Assembly: GCF_013141865.1 (NCBI RefSeq)
Contig: NZ_RCST01000001.1
Coordinates: forward strand, 2,852,001 to 2,916,000
Reading direction: 5' to 3'
DNA length: 64,000 bases
Origin: Methylomonas sp. ZR1
Lineage (GTDB): Bacteria; Pseudomonadota; Gammaproteobacteria; Methylococcales; Methylomonadaceae
The position numbers were made by a program, and so were the translations under genes. Shown here piece by piece: positions 36,853 to 46,803 of the stretch (its first letter is position 1; each line of letters starts with the position of its first letter). Under the pieces are notes generated by a model that was given only the letters and a program-made list of their open reading frames with translations, was not told where the DNA came from and made no database searches.

Positions 36853-38693
36853 AATCCGATTACGACTATCAGTTTCCCTGGCGACCGATATTTGAGGTGT
36901 ATGCCATCTCGGGTTGGTTGGGCGGGGCTGGTCTGGCGTATCTGACCAGTCGCTGGTCGGGATTGCCGCGCGAACCCTTCGATTGGTTGATGACGGCGTG
37001 CGGAGTGATGGCGTGTTGGCGGCTGTCGCCGGCATTGAATCTCTGGTATCGCAAACGCCGATTGCGCCAGTTTCGGTTCCAATACCTGGATGCCGAGAAG
37101 CTGGTAACGATGGTGAAGCGCAACCCCGAGGCTTTGTGGTTCGGTTGGGGATTCGATTGGGTACAAAAGCACGCGCAATTGGCCTATGAGATCTTGAAAC
37201 GCGATGTCTCGACCTTGATACCCAGCGATCATCAACGCATGGGCTCGGCCTGGATTCATGGTTTGGAAGTGTCCGAAAGCGACATTCGTCAGCCCTTGCA
37301 GCATACCGCCGGCCATACGCTGCTGGTCGGTACCACCGGCGCTGGTAAAACCCGAGCGTTTGACGTATTGGTCACGCAAGCCGCGTTGCGCGGCGAGGCC
37401 GTGATCATCATCGATCCCAAGGGCGACAAGGACTTGATGGCCTGTGCCAAACGCGCCTGCGCTTTGGCCAAGCGTCCGGATCGTTTCGTGTATTTCCATC
37501 CGGCGTTTCCAGAAGACAGCGTCCGACTCGATCCCTTGCACAATTTCAACCGGCCTTCGGAAATCGCCAGCCGCATCAGCGCCATTTCGCCCAGCGAAAG
37601 CAGTAACGATCCGTTCAAAGCCTTTGGCCAAAAATCACTGGATAACGTGATTCAAGGCTTGATGGTCATCGAGGAACGGCCAACTTTGGTCAAGCTGCGT
37701 CGTTATTTGGAAGGCGGTCCTTCGACATTGGTCATTCAAGCCCTGGAACGCTATTTCGACAATAATCTGGGCCATTGGCGACAAGAAGCGCGCCCTTACC
37801 TGAAGAATGCCAAGGACATCGATTCCAAAGCCGTGGGTCTGGTGCGGTTCTATCGGGAGGTCGTGCAATATCAATTGCCAAATTTAGATTTGGAAGGCTT
37901 GTTGTCTTTGTTCGAACACGACCGGGCGCACTTCAGCAAAATGGTTGCCTCCTTGATTCCGATCATGAACATGCTTACCTCTGGCTCCTTAGGGCCTCTG
38001 CTGTCACCAAATCCACACGACGTGGACGATCTGCGGCCGATTACCAATACCGGCCACATCATTGAAAAAGCCCAGGTCGCGTATATTGGCCTGGACTCGT
38101 TATCGGATGGCATGGTGGGTAGCGCGATTGGCTCGATTCTGTTGGCCGACTTGGCCGCCGTTGCCGGCGATCGTTACAACTACGGCGTCTCGGATCGGCC
38201 GGTGAATGTGTTCGTCGACGAAGCGGCTGAAGTCATCAATGATCCCTTCATCCAAGTTTTGAACAAAGGCCGCGGCGCCAAGATTCGCCTGTTCATTGCC
38301 ACGCAAACCTTTGCCGATTTTGCCGCCCGCACTGGTTCCCAGGACAAAGCTCGGCAAGTGCTGGGTAACGTCAACAACCTGATCGCGCTCAGAATCATGG
38401 ACAGCGAAACCCAGCAGTACATCACCGACAATCTGCCAAAGACGCGATTGAAATACATCATGCGCACCCAGGGTGTTGCCACCAGCGCGACCAATCCCAC
38501 CGTGTTTTCCGGCAATGTCGGCGAACGCCTGATGGAAGAAGAAGGTGACTTGTTTGCGCCGCAGTTACTCGGACAATTGCCTGACTTGCATTACATCGCC
38601 AAGTTATCCGGCGGCCGCATTGTCAAAGGCCGCTTGCCGATACTGCGGTCGGAACTGAATCGACAACGGGATCACCAAGGTGCCAGCTCATGA
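36849..38693 (+). CDS. traD: Conjugative coupling ATPase TraD
   Basis: A 614-residue type IV coupling protein that passes the relaxase-DNA complex to the secretion channel. Two N-terminal membrane segments (ISGWLGGAGLAYLTSRW and LMTACGVMACWRL) anchor it. Walker A is VGTTGAGKTRAFD near residue 160, and Walker B is VNVFVDEAAEVIN. The C-terminal part has LFIATQTFADFAARTGS. ATG 36849 overlaps the traI stop (ATGA). The order traI-traD-DUF4400 is that of SXT/R391 elements. Confidence 0.94.
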   Translation: MKSDYDYQFPWRPIFEVYAISGWLGGAGLAYLTSRWSGLPREPFDWLMTACGVMACWRLSPALNLWYRKRRLRQFRFQYLDAEKLVTMVKRNPEALWFGWGFDWVQKHAQLAYEILKRDVSTLIPSDHQRMGSAWIHGLEVSESDIRQPLQHTAGHTLLVGTTGAGKTRAFDVLVTQAALRGEAVIIIDPKGDKDLMACAKRACALAKRPDRFVYFHPAFPEDSVRLDPLHNFNRPSEIASRISAISPSESSNDPFKAFGQKSLDNVIQGLMVIEERPTLVKLRRYLEGGPSTLVIQALERYFDNNLGHWRQEARPYLKNAKDIDSKAVGLVRFYREVVQYQLPNLDLEGLLSLFEHDRAHFSKMVASLIPIMNMLTSGSLGPLLSPNPHDVDDLRPITNTGHIIEKAQVAYIGLDSLSDGMVGSAIGSILLADLAAVAGDRYNYGVSDRPVNVFVDEAAEVINDPFIQVLNKGRGAKIRLFIATQTFADFAARTGSQDKARQVLGNVNNLIALRIMDSETQQYITDNLPKTRLKYIMRTQGVATSATNPTVFSGNVGERLMEEEGDLFAPQLLGQLPDLHYIAKLSGGRIVKGRLPILRSELNRQRDHQGASS

Positions 38694-39322
38694 CCCGCAA
38701 TCTGTTGTTCAGCCTGATGCTTTGGCTACTGGAAGTGATCCTGGTGGCCAGTTTCGTTTCCGACCGCTGGACGCGTGAACTGCAACGGGCCGAAGACCGG
38801 ATGATGATCGGCTATTTTGGCGCCGATAAAGAATCACAGATCAGTAAAACCGCGCAACGCTGGTTTGATCGCTTATTCGTTACCACCGGCATCCGAGAAA
38901 GCGTGTTCCGCTACTTCATCCCGACCGAGCGCGAACGGCAGATGTCCAAAGGTTTCGAGGATGTGGGCCGTAACGATTTGTTTCCCTTCATCGAAAGCCG
39001 GCTCAACGTGCTGTGGGACACGATCTTTCAAATGATCAAGCGCCTGACCACGGCGTGTATTTGGTTACCGTACCTGGCGGCCGCCTTGCTGCCGTTTGTC
39101 GTCGACGGACTGGTGCGGCGCAAGATCAGCCAGACCAATTTCGATTACCCCAGTCCCATGGCGCATCGCTACAGCCTCTATCTGATCCTGGGAGCGCTGT
39201 ATCTGTTGCTGGTCAGTTTGACCTTGCCGTTTCCGATTACGCCACGCGCCGTCCCGGTGGTTTTTTTTGTTGTCGCTTACGCCATCAATGTGTTGCTAGC
39301 CAATACACAAAAACGGATTTAA
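38690..39322 (+). CDS. DUF4400 ICE membrane protein
   Basis: A 210-residue inner-membrane protein of the DUF4400 (ICE membrane protein) type, the usual follower of traD. Helices lie at the start (LLFSLMLWLLEVILVASFVS), in the middle (TTACIWLPYLAAALLPFVVD) and near the end (YLILGALYLLLVSLTLPFP; VPVVFFVVAYAINVLLA). The family cue RRKISQTNFDYPSPMAHRYS is present. ATG 38690 overlaps the traD stop. In complete elements traL, traE, traK and so on follow; here an IS element begins 125 bp downstream. Confidence 0.85.
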   Translation: MTRNLLFSLMLWLLEVILVASFVSDRWTRELQRAEDRMMIGYFGADKESQISKTAQRWFDRLFVTTGIRESVFRYFIPTERERQMSKGFEDVGRNDLFPFIESRLNVLWDTIFQMIKRLTTACIWLPYLAAALLPFVVDGLVRRKISQTNFDYPSPMAHRYSLYLILGALYLLLVSLTLPFPITPRAVPVVFFVVAYAINVLLANTQKRI

Positions 39323-39446
39323 GGACAAAGCATCTGCCGGTCTGAGTAGGATATTTCGCGATATTGGGCGCGTATTTTTAGAAAGATTATTCTCGCTTTT
39401 GCAATTCGAACAGATAAATCTAACAATTGGCTCATCTTTCTCTTAA

Positions 39447-40642
39447 GGAACCTCTGAAAAACTGCCATTTTGAGCGGCAGTAATTTCCAAGATTGGTCAA
39501 AGATTTCAATAATCGACCGTTTTTTCATCAAACGAGCCGGTTTTTCTCGAAAACAAGCCCATTTCCAAGCCTATTTTCAAATTCCAGGCGCAATGAGGCA
39601 TCGACGCTCATACGCATCACCGCGCAGCACATTGGCAATCGCGGTTAAAAAGGTTAATCGGGCGGCGTTTTTGGCTATACCACGATAGCGATTCTTGGCG
39701 TAACCAAAGCGGATCTTAATGTCTCGAAACACGTGTTCGACCTTGGCGCGGCGGCTTGCCAACTCTCTGGCTGCCGCCCGCAGTAACTGAGCCTCTTCGC
39801 TGTCGTCTTTCGTTAGCTTAGTCAGTTTGCCAGGGCGCATCGCAATCACGCAGATCGGTGGATTTTCGGTGGGCATCTCGGGGCGCTTGTCCAAGCCTTG
39901 ATAACCGGCGTCACCGTGCACGAATTGCTCTTCGCCGTGCAGCAAGGCAGCCGCTTCGGCTACGTCGCTTACGTTCCCTGCGGTGACTTTGAGCGTATGC
40001 ACCAAGCCGGTTTCGCTATCGACGCCGATGTGAAATTTGCTGCCGAAAAACCATTGATTACCCTTTTTGCTGGAATGCATTTCGGGGTCACGTGACTGGC
40101 TTGTGTTTTTGGTCGAGGTCGGCGCGGCAATCAGGCTGGCGTCGACGATGGTGCCGGCTCTTGAAAACAGCCCGCGTTCACTCAGCGTTTGATTGATGGC
40201 TTGGAAGATTTGCTCGGTCAAGCCGTGCTGTTCCAGCAAATGCCGAAATTGCAAAATCGTGCTCTCATCGGGCACGGCTTCCAGGCGAATCCCACAAAAA
40301 CGTCGCAGGGACTCAATCTCGTACAGCGCGTCTTCCATGCCAGGATCGGAGTAGTTGTAGACAATCTGCGCTACGTGAACATGAAGCATGGCATTCAAGG
40401 CAAACGGCTTGCGGCCATACCCTTTACCGGATGCGTAATGCGGTTCAATCACCGCTCCCATGACTGACCACGGCAACAGCTCTTCGAGTTGGTTCAGAAA
40501 CTTTTCCCGCCGTGTGAGTTTACCTTTGTTGGCGTATTCGACATCCGCAAAACTAAGTTGTTGATACTGTTCCATGCGCGTTATCTCGAAATCAGGGCTG
40601 TTGCTGAATTATATCGCTCGCCGGTAATTAATCAGAGGTTCC
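39447..40642. mobile_element. IS5-family insertion sequence (1196 bp)
   Basis: The ends are GGAACCTCTGA (39447-39457) and its exact reverse complement TCAGAGGTTCC (40632-40642). They are flanked by TTAA on both sides (39443-39446 and 40643-40646), a 4-bp target duplication of the type IS5 elements make. It contains one complete transposase gene. Intact ends, gene and duplication suggest a recent insertion. Confidence 0.9.
39577..40575 (-). CDS. IS5-family transposase
   Basis: A 332-residue DDE transposase. The N-terminal helix-turn-helix region (DVEYANKGKLTRREKFLNQL) is followed by the DDE residues in TIVDASLIAAPTS, FVHGDAGYQG and RAKVEHVFRDIKIRFGYAK (the IS5-type Y-R-E signature region). 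The frame is complete, with no frameshift. It fills the IS at 39447-40642. Confidence 0.93.
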   Translation of the reverse strand: MEQYQQLSFADVEYANKGKLTRREKFLNQLEELLPWSVMGAVIEPHYASGKGYGRKPFALNAMLHVHVAQIVYNYSDPGMEDALYEIESLRRFCGIRLEAVPDESTILQFRHLLEQHGLTEQIFQAINQTLSERGLFSRAGTIVDASLIAAPTSTKNTSQSRDPEMHSSKKGNQWFFGSKFHIGVDSETGLVHTLKVTAGNVSDVAEAAALLHGEEQFVHGDAGYQGLDKRPEMPTENPPICVIAMRPGKLTKLTKDDSEEAQLLRAAARELASRRAKVEHVFRDIKIRFGYAKNRYRGIAKNAARLTFLTAIANVLRGDAYERRCLIAPGI

Positions 40643-40657
40643 TTAACCTTTAAAGGC

Positions 40658-41260
40658 TTAGATTTTAGATTCGGCGTGAGTTCTTCTGACTAATTTACCT
40701 ATTGTGCGTTTGAAGCGCGCATTGGTTAAATATACTAAATAAAGAATAGTCAAGAACGCGACTATGTATATACCGATTTTACTTTTGCTGGCTGGTTGCC
40801 CTACCCCTGCCTTAAAGTTCATGTGCGCATCCAGTCTATCGCCGTTATCTTGCAGCAAGGTAATATGAATCAGATATTTGCCTTGTTCAGCTACTCCATC
40901 CGGCATATTTAATACCACGGTTCCGGACTTGTGTTTCTCGGCTTCCGAAAAGAAAACCCGTTTTCCTTCAGGCTCCTTGGTGACTTCAAATTCGATCGCC
41001 ATGTTGCGGTAACGCTGATCTTGGTAGTCGAATACCAACTGCGTCAGCGTGTTGATATCGGGAAGGCTGCCGCAAAAATCTTTAGCCGGATAAGCTTTCG
41101 GTTGATAAGCCGTGTAATGCAGCCAATGATCTTTTTCCAGTTCGAACTTGCATTGGTCGGTATCTGTGCCGGCCGCACCGCCGTGCGCCCAAAGAATGGT
41201 TGAAAAAATCATCCCCAGAAATCCAAGGAAACTCTTTCTGAATATTTGTGTGGTTTTCAT
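40658..41260 (-). CDS. Secreted, membrane-tethered protein with mature N-terminal His (paralogue 1)
   Basis: A 200-residue protein of unassigned family. A signal peptide (GFLGMIFSTILWA) is followed directly by HGGAAG, so signal peptidase cleavage would leave histidine as the first residue, as in copper-binding histidine-brace proteins and PmoB. The periplasmic part has a Cys pair (QCKFELEKD; FCGSLPD) and the segment FEVTKEPEGKRVFF. One C-terminal helix (IGIYIVAFLTILYLVYL) anchors it, with a basic tail inside. A paralogue lies at 48361-48966. A copper role is inference. Confidence 0.72.
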   Translation of the reverse strand: MKTTQIFRKSFLGFLGMIFSTILWAHGGAAGTDTDQCKFELEKDHWLHYTAYQPKAYPAKDFCGSLPDINTLTQLVFDYQDQRYRNMAIEFEVTKEPEGKRVFFSEAEKHKSGTVVLNMPDGVAEQGKYLIHITLLQDNGDRLDAHMNFKAGVGQPASKSKIGIYIVAFLTILYLVYLTNARFKRTIGKLVRRTHAESKI

Positions 41261-41446
41261 AGACCTTCTCCTAAACGTTAGTTACTGCTATTAATCGAGC
41301 CGAATCACTCAAGCCCAATATGGAATAATCAAAAGTAAAAAATAAACCAATGTAAATTTTCATCAATATAAAAAAAGCCATGTACATATAGATAATGAAA
41401 TTTATAAAAATTGGTTTTACCAAAAATTATCTAATTAAAATTAGAC

Positions 41447-43351
41447 TCAAGATAATGCAAATATATTTTGAGCTAATTGGTCGTTTTCAACTTCTTCTGA
41501 ATTCTGATTTGTTTTTATGTCATCAATGCTCGATTCATGAATTTCAAATATAGGCGGCGCAATAATTTTTCCTTGCATCAATTCATCAATTTGAAATTTG
41601 TCGATGGTTTCCCAATCCAGAAGCGTATACGCCATGTTGTGCAGGATCTCGATATGCGCTTTGAGAATGGTTTCGGCGCGTTGGTAGTTGCTGTCCACCA
41701 TATGCCGGATTTCTTCGTCGATGATCTGTGCCATTTGTTCCGACATCGGCTTGGCTTGTGCCCCCATGTAACCGCCTTCGCTATCGCCATAGTCCATAGG
41801 CCCTAGCCGCTCCGACAAACCCCATTTGGTGACCATATTCCGGGCCAGTTGCGTGGCTCTTTGGATGTCGTTGGAGGCGCCGGTGGTCACTTTGTTTTTA
41901 CCGTAGATTAAGGCTTCCGCGACCCGGCCGCCGAACAGACTGGATATCTGGCTTTCCAGCTTATCTTTCGAGGCGCTGTACTGATCACGCTCAGGCAGGA
42001 ACATGGTGATGCCCAAGGCGCCGCCGCGCGGCATGATGCTGACTTTGTAGACTGGATCATGCTCGGGAACGATGCGGCCGACGATGGCGTGGCCGGCTTC
42101 GTGATAGGCGGTCATCAACAACTCTTCGCGGCCCATCACCATGGTGCGCTTTTCCGCACCCATGATCATCTTATCGCGAGCTTTGTCCAGGTCATTCATG
42201 GTCACCACCCGCTGGTTGTGGCGAGCGGCGAACAGCGCGCCTTCGTTGATCAGGTTGGCCAGCTCGGCGCCGGAAAAACCGGGGGTGCCGCGGGCCAGGT
42301 CGTTGATGTTGACGTCGTCGGCCAGGGGAACCTTGTCAGCATGAACCTTGAGGATTTGCTCGCGGCCTTTGATGTCCGGCAAGCCGACCTGAACCTGGCG
42401 ATCGAAACGACCCGGTCTGAGCAGGGCTTTATCCAGGACATCGGCGCGGTTAGTGGCGGCGATGACGATAATGCCCTCGTTGCCGCTGAAACCGTCCATT
42501 TCCACCAACAGCTGGTTCAGGGTTTGCTCGCGCTCGTCGTTACCGCCGCCCATGCCGGCACCACCGCGCTGGCGGCCAACCGCGTCGATTTCATCGATGA
42601 AGATGATGCAGGGCGCGCGTTTCTTGGCCTGCTCAAACATGTCCCGCACCCTGGAGGCGCCGACGCCGACGAACATTTCCACGAAATCGGAACCCGAGAT
42701 GGAGAAGAATGGTACTCCGGCTTCCCCGGCTATGGCCCTGGCCAGCAAGGTTTTGCCAGTGCCTGGAGGACCGACCATCAGTACACCGCGCGGGATCTTC
42801 CCCCCAAGTGCTTCGTATTTGCCGGGGTCTTTCAAAAAATCGACCATCTCCACGACATCCTCCTTGGCTTCCTCGACACCGGCCACATCTTTGAAACGAA
42901 CTTTTACCTGGTCTTCTGCCATCAGTTTTGCTCGGCTTTTGCCGAAACTGTTGGCACCACCGGCGCCACCCATTTGCTGTTTACGCATGAAGAAAATGGT
43001 CACTGCTATTAACAACAACATAGGTGCCCAGGAGATGAATATCTGCATTAAGGTCGATGGTACTTGCGGTTTTTCTACTTTGATTTTGACGCCGTATTCC
43101 AGCAACTCATCAATCATCCGCATGTCGTTTGGGTTGTAGGTAGTAAAACGAGTGCCGTTCTGACGGCGGCCGTCGACATAATTGCCGTTGATGGTCACTT
43201 CCGTGACTGCTTTACCTCGTACATCCTCTATAAAATCCGAATAGGAGATGTCGTAATGCGGATCGTAATCCGGCAGATTGCGGCTAAAAATCGAATAAAC
43301 AATCAGACCGATGGCGGTGATGATCGTTAGAGAAATTAAGAGTTTTTTCAT
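41447..43351 (-). CDS. ftsH: ATP-dependent zinc metalloprotease FtsH
   Basis: FtsH, 634 residues, is a membrane AAA+ protease that degrades damaged membrane proteins and short-lived regulators. Two N-terminal helices ([18 protein letters not shown] and [16 protein letters not shown]) are followed by Walker [16 protein letters not shown], Walker [12 protein letters not shown], the second region of homology [20 protein letters not shown] and the zinc site HEAGH. Start ATG 43351 has GGAG upstream; the longer open frame from 43477 runs through repeats. It is downstream of hflK and hflC, whose products form its regulatory cage. It is probably an accessory ftsH copy. Confidence 0.95.
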   Translation of the reverse strand: MKKLLISLTIITAIGLIVYSIFSRNLPDYDPHYDISYSDFIEDVRGKAVTEVTINGNYVDGRRQNGTRFTTYNPNDMRMIDELLEYGVKIKVEKPQVPSTLMQIFISWAPMLLLIAVTIFFMRKQQMGGAGGANSFGKSRAKLMAEDQVKVRFKDVAGVEEAKEDVVEMVDFLKDPGKYEALGGKIPRGVLMVGPPGTGKTLLARAIAGEAGVPFFSISGSDFVEMFVGVGASRVRDMFEQAKKRAPCIIFIDEIDAVGRQRGGAGMGGGNDEREQTLNQLLVEMDGFSGNEGIIVIAATNRADVLDKALLRPGRFDRQVQVGLPDIKGREQILKVHADKVPLADDVNINDLARGTPGFSGAELANLINEGALFAARHNQRVVTMNDLDKARDKMIMGAEKRTMVMGREELLMTAYHEAGHAIVGRIVPEHDPVYKVSIMPRGGALGITMFLPERDQYSASKDKLESQISSLFGGRVAEALIYGKNKVTTGASNDIQRATQLARNMVTKWGLSERLGPMDYGDSEGGYMGAQAKPMSEQMAQIIDEEIRHMVDSNYQRAETILKAHIEILHNMAYTLLDWETIDKFQIDELMQGKIIAPPIFEIHESSIDDIKTNQNSEEVENDQLAQNIFALS

Positions 43352-43375
43352 GGGAATGCTCCGCATTAAGTTCAG

Positions 43376-43472
43376 CTGCAGGCTGGGTTGGCTCGATAGA
43401 GCCTCACCCAACCTATCGAAGCCAACGTGTCGGGTGTCGGGTGACGGGTGACGCCTTACCCGACCTACACCT
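43376..43472. repeat. REP-like palindromic/tandem repeat between hflC and ftsH
   Basis: GGTTGG and CCAACC flank a small hairpin (GGCTC-GATA-GAGCC). They are followed by tandem CGGGTGTCGGGTGACGGGTG units and CTTACCCGACC. Short CGGGT/ACCCG palindromes of this type are common extragenic repeats in methylotroph genomes. Its position between hflC and ftsH may adjust the relative expression of the two. Confidence 0.55.
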
Positions 43473-43484
43473 TTCATTTGGTTT

Positions 43485-44348
43485 CTATTTTTCGCTGTTG
43501 AAATATCTGAAAAAGTCAGATTCGGGCTTCAACACCAAGGTGTCGTCGGTTTTCTCGAACGCCGTCTGATAAGCCTGTAGGCTACGGTAAAAGGCATAAA
43601 ACTCGGGATTTTTACCGAAGCTTTTAGCGTAAATATCCGCCGATTGAGCGTCACCACGGCCTCGGATATTTTCTGCATCGCGTTGGGCATTAGCCAACAG
43701 TACTTGCCGCTGCTTGTCAGCTTCGGCGCTGATCGATTCGGCGCTTTCCGAGCCTTGCGAGCGGAATTCCCGCGCAACCCGTTCGCGCTCGGCGCGCATT
43801 CTTTGGTAAACCGAACTGCTGACTTCCGGCGGCAGATCGATACGTTTGATACGGATATCGATCAGCTCGATGCCAAATTTACCGGCTACCGGCGTCAGTT
43901 TGGTGAGCAGGGTTTGCCGCAGTTCGGTACGGTCTTCGGAGATCAGTTGCTTGATGGTCCTGAGGCCAAATTCGCCGCGCATGGCATCTTTCAAAACTTG
44001 TTCGAGTCTCAGATTGGCCTGATAGTCGTCGCCGCCGACCGTGGTATAAAAAAGACCCACATCACCGATCCGCCATTTGGCGAACGAGTCAACTATAACG
44101 TTCTTCTTTTCGGAGGTAAGAAAACGCTCGGACTTGGTGTCCAAGGTCAGCACACGCGCATCAAATGTACTGACGTTATTGATGATGGGGGTCTTAAAGT
44201 GGAGTCCCGGCGTAAAGTCTGAAGCGACCATTTCACCGAGACGAAATAAGATAGCCTTTTCATTCTGGCTGACATGAAAAACCGACAGGTAAGCGAGTGC
44301 CAGAAGGGTTAAACCGGCCGGTAATAGTGTTATGGTTCTGCTGTTCAT
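43485..44348 (-). CDS. hflC: HflC, regulator of FtsH
   Basis: HflC, 287 residues, is an SPFH/prohibitin-domain membrane protein. A single N-terminal anchor ([19 protein letters not shown]) is followed by the family opening [12 protein letters not shown], then [11 protein letters not shown] and the SPFH helix [19 protein letters not shown]. With HflK it forms a large periplasmic cage around FtsH. Its ATG overlaps the hflK stop by four bases. A decayed second copy lies at 56005-56170. Confidence 0.94.
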   Translation of the reverse strand: MNSRTITLLPAGLTLLALAYLSVFHVSQNEKAILFRLGEMVASDFTPGLHFKTPIINNVSTFDARVLTLDTKSERFLTSEKKNVIVDSFAKWRIGDVGLFYTTVGGDDYQANLRLEQVLKDAMRGEFGLRTIKQLISEDRTELRQTLLTKLTPVAGKFGIELIDIRIKRIDLPPEVSSSVYQRMRAERERVAREFRSQGSESAESISAEADKQRQVLLANAQRDAENIRGRGDAQSADIYAKSFGKNPEFYAFYRSLQAYQTAFEKTDDTLVLKPESDFFRYFNSEK

Positions 44349-45502
44349 GGTCTACTCCGGCTGGGGCGTAATTCAGTGCTGGCAGCAGCTTTATGAGATG
44401 TGCCTTTGTCGTTAGCTATGCTGTCGTTGTTGATCTCGGGAGCTTGGACCGTTTTCGCTGTTGCACTATGGGTTGGGGCCGATTGCAACGGCATATAAAA
44501 CTGCGGCGTGTTGCGTTCCGCTTCGACCATGATTTTGTTGCTGCCGCTGTAGAGCTTTTCCTTGGCTTCCAGGTACAAGCGTTTGCGGGTGATGGCCGGG
44601 TTTTTCTCGTATTCCACCAACAACTGGTCGAAACGCTCGGTTTCGCCCTTGGCCTTGGCGACTTTTTCCGCCTCGTAGGCTTCGGCTTCCTGTAACAGGC
44701 GAGCGGCGGCACCGCGGGCCTTGGGGATGATTTCGTTGCTGTAGGCTTCGGCTTCGTTGATCAGCCGTTGCTTGTCCTCGCGAGCGCGGATGGCATCTTC
44801 AAATGCGCCTTGTACTTCTTCCGGCGGTTGGGCATCTTGCAAATTGACGCTGGCGATGGTGATGCCGGTGCGGTAATCGTCCATGGCTTGTTGAATCTCG
44901 CCTTTGATTTCGGCGACGATTTCGCTGCGGCCTTCGGTCAGCACGAAATCCATGTCGTTACGACCGATGACCGCCCGTTCCACGCTTTCGGTCAGTTGTT
45001 TCAGCGTGGCTTCGTTGTCCTTGACGTTGAACAGATAGTCTTTGGCATTGTTGATCTGGTATTGCACAGCCAGGCGGACGGTAACGATGTTTTCATCGCT
45101 GGTCAGCATCAGGGATTCCTGAGGCAAGGTGGCCGATTTGGTAACACGACTGGAATAACCGACTTCTATAAAGCGTTGCTGCTCGACATTGACGATTTTG
45201 ACGGTTTCGATCGGCAGCGGAATATGCCAGTGCGGGCCGGGCTGGGTGGTGTCGACGTAAGCGCCGAAACGGCTGACCACGCCGCGATTGCCCTGATCAA
45301 CGATGTACACCCCGCTCGCCAGCCAGGCCAGGGCCAGCGAGCCGCCCAATACCGCGCCGACTTTCCGCAACGATAACAGGTGCTTGTGGTCGCGATAAAA
45401 ATCGGCGCCGCGTTGGCTGACTTGTTGCCAGTATTTGTCGGCCTCGGCCTTCCAGTCGGTCGGTGGCGTCGGTTTGCTGGTGTTGTGTTTTTCTGACGAC
45501 AT
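44345..45502 (-). CDS. hflK: HflK, regulator of FtsH
   Basis: HflK, 385 residues, is the partner of HflC. A charged cytosolic N-terminus precedes one membrane helix (VGAVLGGSLALAWLASGVYI), then GNRGVVSRFGAYVDTTQPGP and the SPFH domain, with the coiled-coil AYSNEIIPKARGAAARLLQE. Length and motifs are normal. It follows the sigma factor gene by 38 bp and overlaps hflC, so sigma-hflK-hflC-ftsH looks like one transcription unit. Confidence 0.94.
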   Translation of the reverse strand: MSSEKHNTSKPTPPTDWKAEADKYWQQVSQRGADFYRDHKHLLSLRKVGAVLGGSLALAWLASGVYIVDQGNRGVVSRFGAYVDTTQPGPHWHIPLPIETVKIVNVEQQRFIEVGYSSRVTKSATLPQESLMLTSDENIVTVRLAVQYQINNAKDYLFNVKDNEATLKQLTESVERAVIGRNDMDFVLTEGRSEIVAEIKGEIQQAMDDYRTGITIASVNLQDAQPPEEVQGAFEDAIRAREDKQRLINEAEAYSNEIIPKARGAAARLLQEAEAYEAEKVAKAKGETERFDQLLVEYEKNPAITRKRLYLEAKEKLYSGSNKIMVEAERNTPQFYMPLQSAPTHSATAKTVQAPEINNDSIANDKGTSHKAAASTELRPSRSRP

Positions 45503-45540
45503 GGTCGCTCCTCTTGTTATCGTTGGTTTACCTGATTCTT

Positions 45541-46803
45541 TCAGCCATCGTTAGGCTCTAGAAACGGCATCAGGTCATAACCGAAGTTTTGTTTTAGTTT
45601 TTTTAAGGCGTTATTCTGTATTTGCCGAACCCGCTCGCGGGTGACGTGCAATTGTTCGGCGACGGCTTGCAACGTCATCTCGGTGTGATTTTTTAAACCG
45701 AAGCGCATAGTCAAAATAGCGGCTTCCTTCTCTGGGAGGCTTGCGACGATTTTGCCGAGGTATAGGCTTAGATTTTGGTCGACGAGCTCGTCCAATGGCT
45801 GGGGAAACTGGTGCTGTATAAGGCTGGACATCAGGGTTTGATCGTCTTTCTCACCGGATAGCGATTCATCCAGGGAATGGGTAGCCTGATAGTAGCTACT
45901 GATGGTTTTAATCTCTTCCAGCGATAGTTCGCAACGGGCTTGGAGTTCCACCAGACTCGGCCAACGCTGGTGTTCGAGATAGCAATTTCTCATTGCCTCG
46001 AACACTACTGAGGCTTTTTCGGCCATCGCAATCGGAAGGCGAACCACTTTTTCCTGCTTGACGATCAGTCTGGAAATGGCTTGTTTGATCCAGAACACCG
46101 CATAGGTGGAAAAGCGTATCCCTCGACTAGGGTCGAATCTATCCACGGCCCTGATCAAACCGATGATGCCCTCCTGCATTAAATCGTCAAAACTTAAGGC
46201 GCTGGTTTTGTATTTATACGCAAGAAAAGCCACAAGACCAGTATTGGCGCCAATCATTCTTTGTCGGATGTCTTGCAAATGGCGGCGGGAAGTTGCCAAC
46301 TCAACTTTATGGGCGATGTCGTTGGGATATGTATGTAAAGTTCGATCGGCAATCCGAATCAAAAATGCTGGAAAAAAATGTACATCTTCCAGACGAACTG
46401 ATTCCGAACTGTTACCAACAAAAAACTGATTTTTGTTTTGTAAGGGGAAGTGCGAGGTGAAATGGGATTTTACAAGATCGTTATTTTGAACAATCTCCTC
46501 GTCAACGGTTTTATCATTAATATTGAATGAATAATCGACACTTTCACCTTTGCTAACCAATAGTTGATCAATCAAATAACCATAGGCAATAGGATTTTCT
46601 AGAAGTAAGCGCAGAAGTTCATTTTTTGCCTTCTTCATTTCCAAAGCCAAGTCTCGGATAGCTAGGGTTGGTTCCTGGCCAGACAACTTAGATCCGACTT
46701 TTATATCTATAGGCTGATTAGATAAATCAACGAATGACTCTCCTGAGGTTGGAACAGAGCCTTCTGTGACTACACTTATTGGATGAAAAAAGCCTAATGC
46801 CAT
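45541..46803 (-). CDS. Sigma-70-family RNA polymerase sigma factor (accessory)
   Basis: A 420-residue sigma factor with a divergent N-terminal about 190 residues lacking the usual region 1.1 pattern. Region 2 is intact (IGANTGLVAFLAYKYK, LMQEGIIGLIRAVDRFDPSR, FSTYAVFWIKQAI), region 3 follows, and region 4 ends with LTMRFGL and LHVTRERVRQIQNNALKKLK. It is not the housekeeping RpoD by length. It fits a group 2 (RpoS/RpoH-like) factor. ATG 46803 is chosen; a GTG 18 bases upstream is possible. It heads the hflK-hflC-ftsH run, so it may direct a stress regulon. Confidence 0.88.
   Translation of the reverse strand: MALGFFHPISVVTEGSVPTSGESFVDLSNQPIDIKVGSKLSGQEPTLAIRDLALEMKKAKNELLRLLLENPIAYGYLIDQLLVSKGESVDYSFNINDKTVDEEIVQNNDLVKSHFTSHFPLQNKNQFFVGNSSESVRLEDVHFFPAFLIRIADRTLHTYPNDIAHKVELATSRRHLQDIRQRMIGANTGLVAFLAYKYKTSALSFDDLMQEGIIGLIRAVDRFDPSRGIRFSTYAVFWIKQAISRLIVKQEKVVRLPIAMAEKASVVFEAMRNCYLEHQRWPSLVELQARCELSLEEIKTISSYYQATHSLDESLSGEKDDQTLMSSLIQHQFPQPLDELVDQNLSLYLGKIVASLPEKEAAILTMRFGLKNHTEMTLQAVAEQLHVTRERVRQIQNNALKKLKQNFGYDLMPFLEPNDG

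Noticed and set aside
43352..43477. N-terminal extension of FtsH
   Set aside because: It runs through CGGGT-type repeats and lacks FtsH similarity; ATG 43351 has a good ribosome binding site and opens the first membrane helix.
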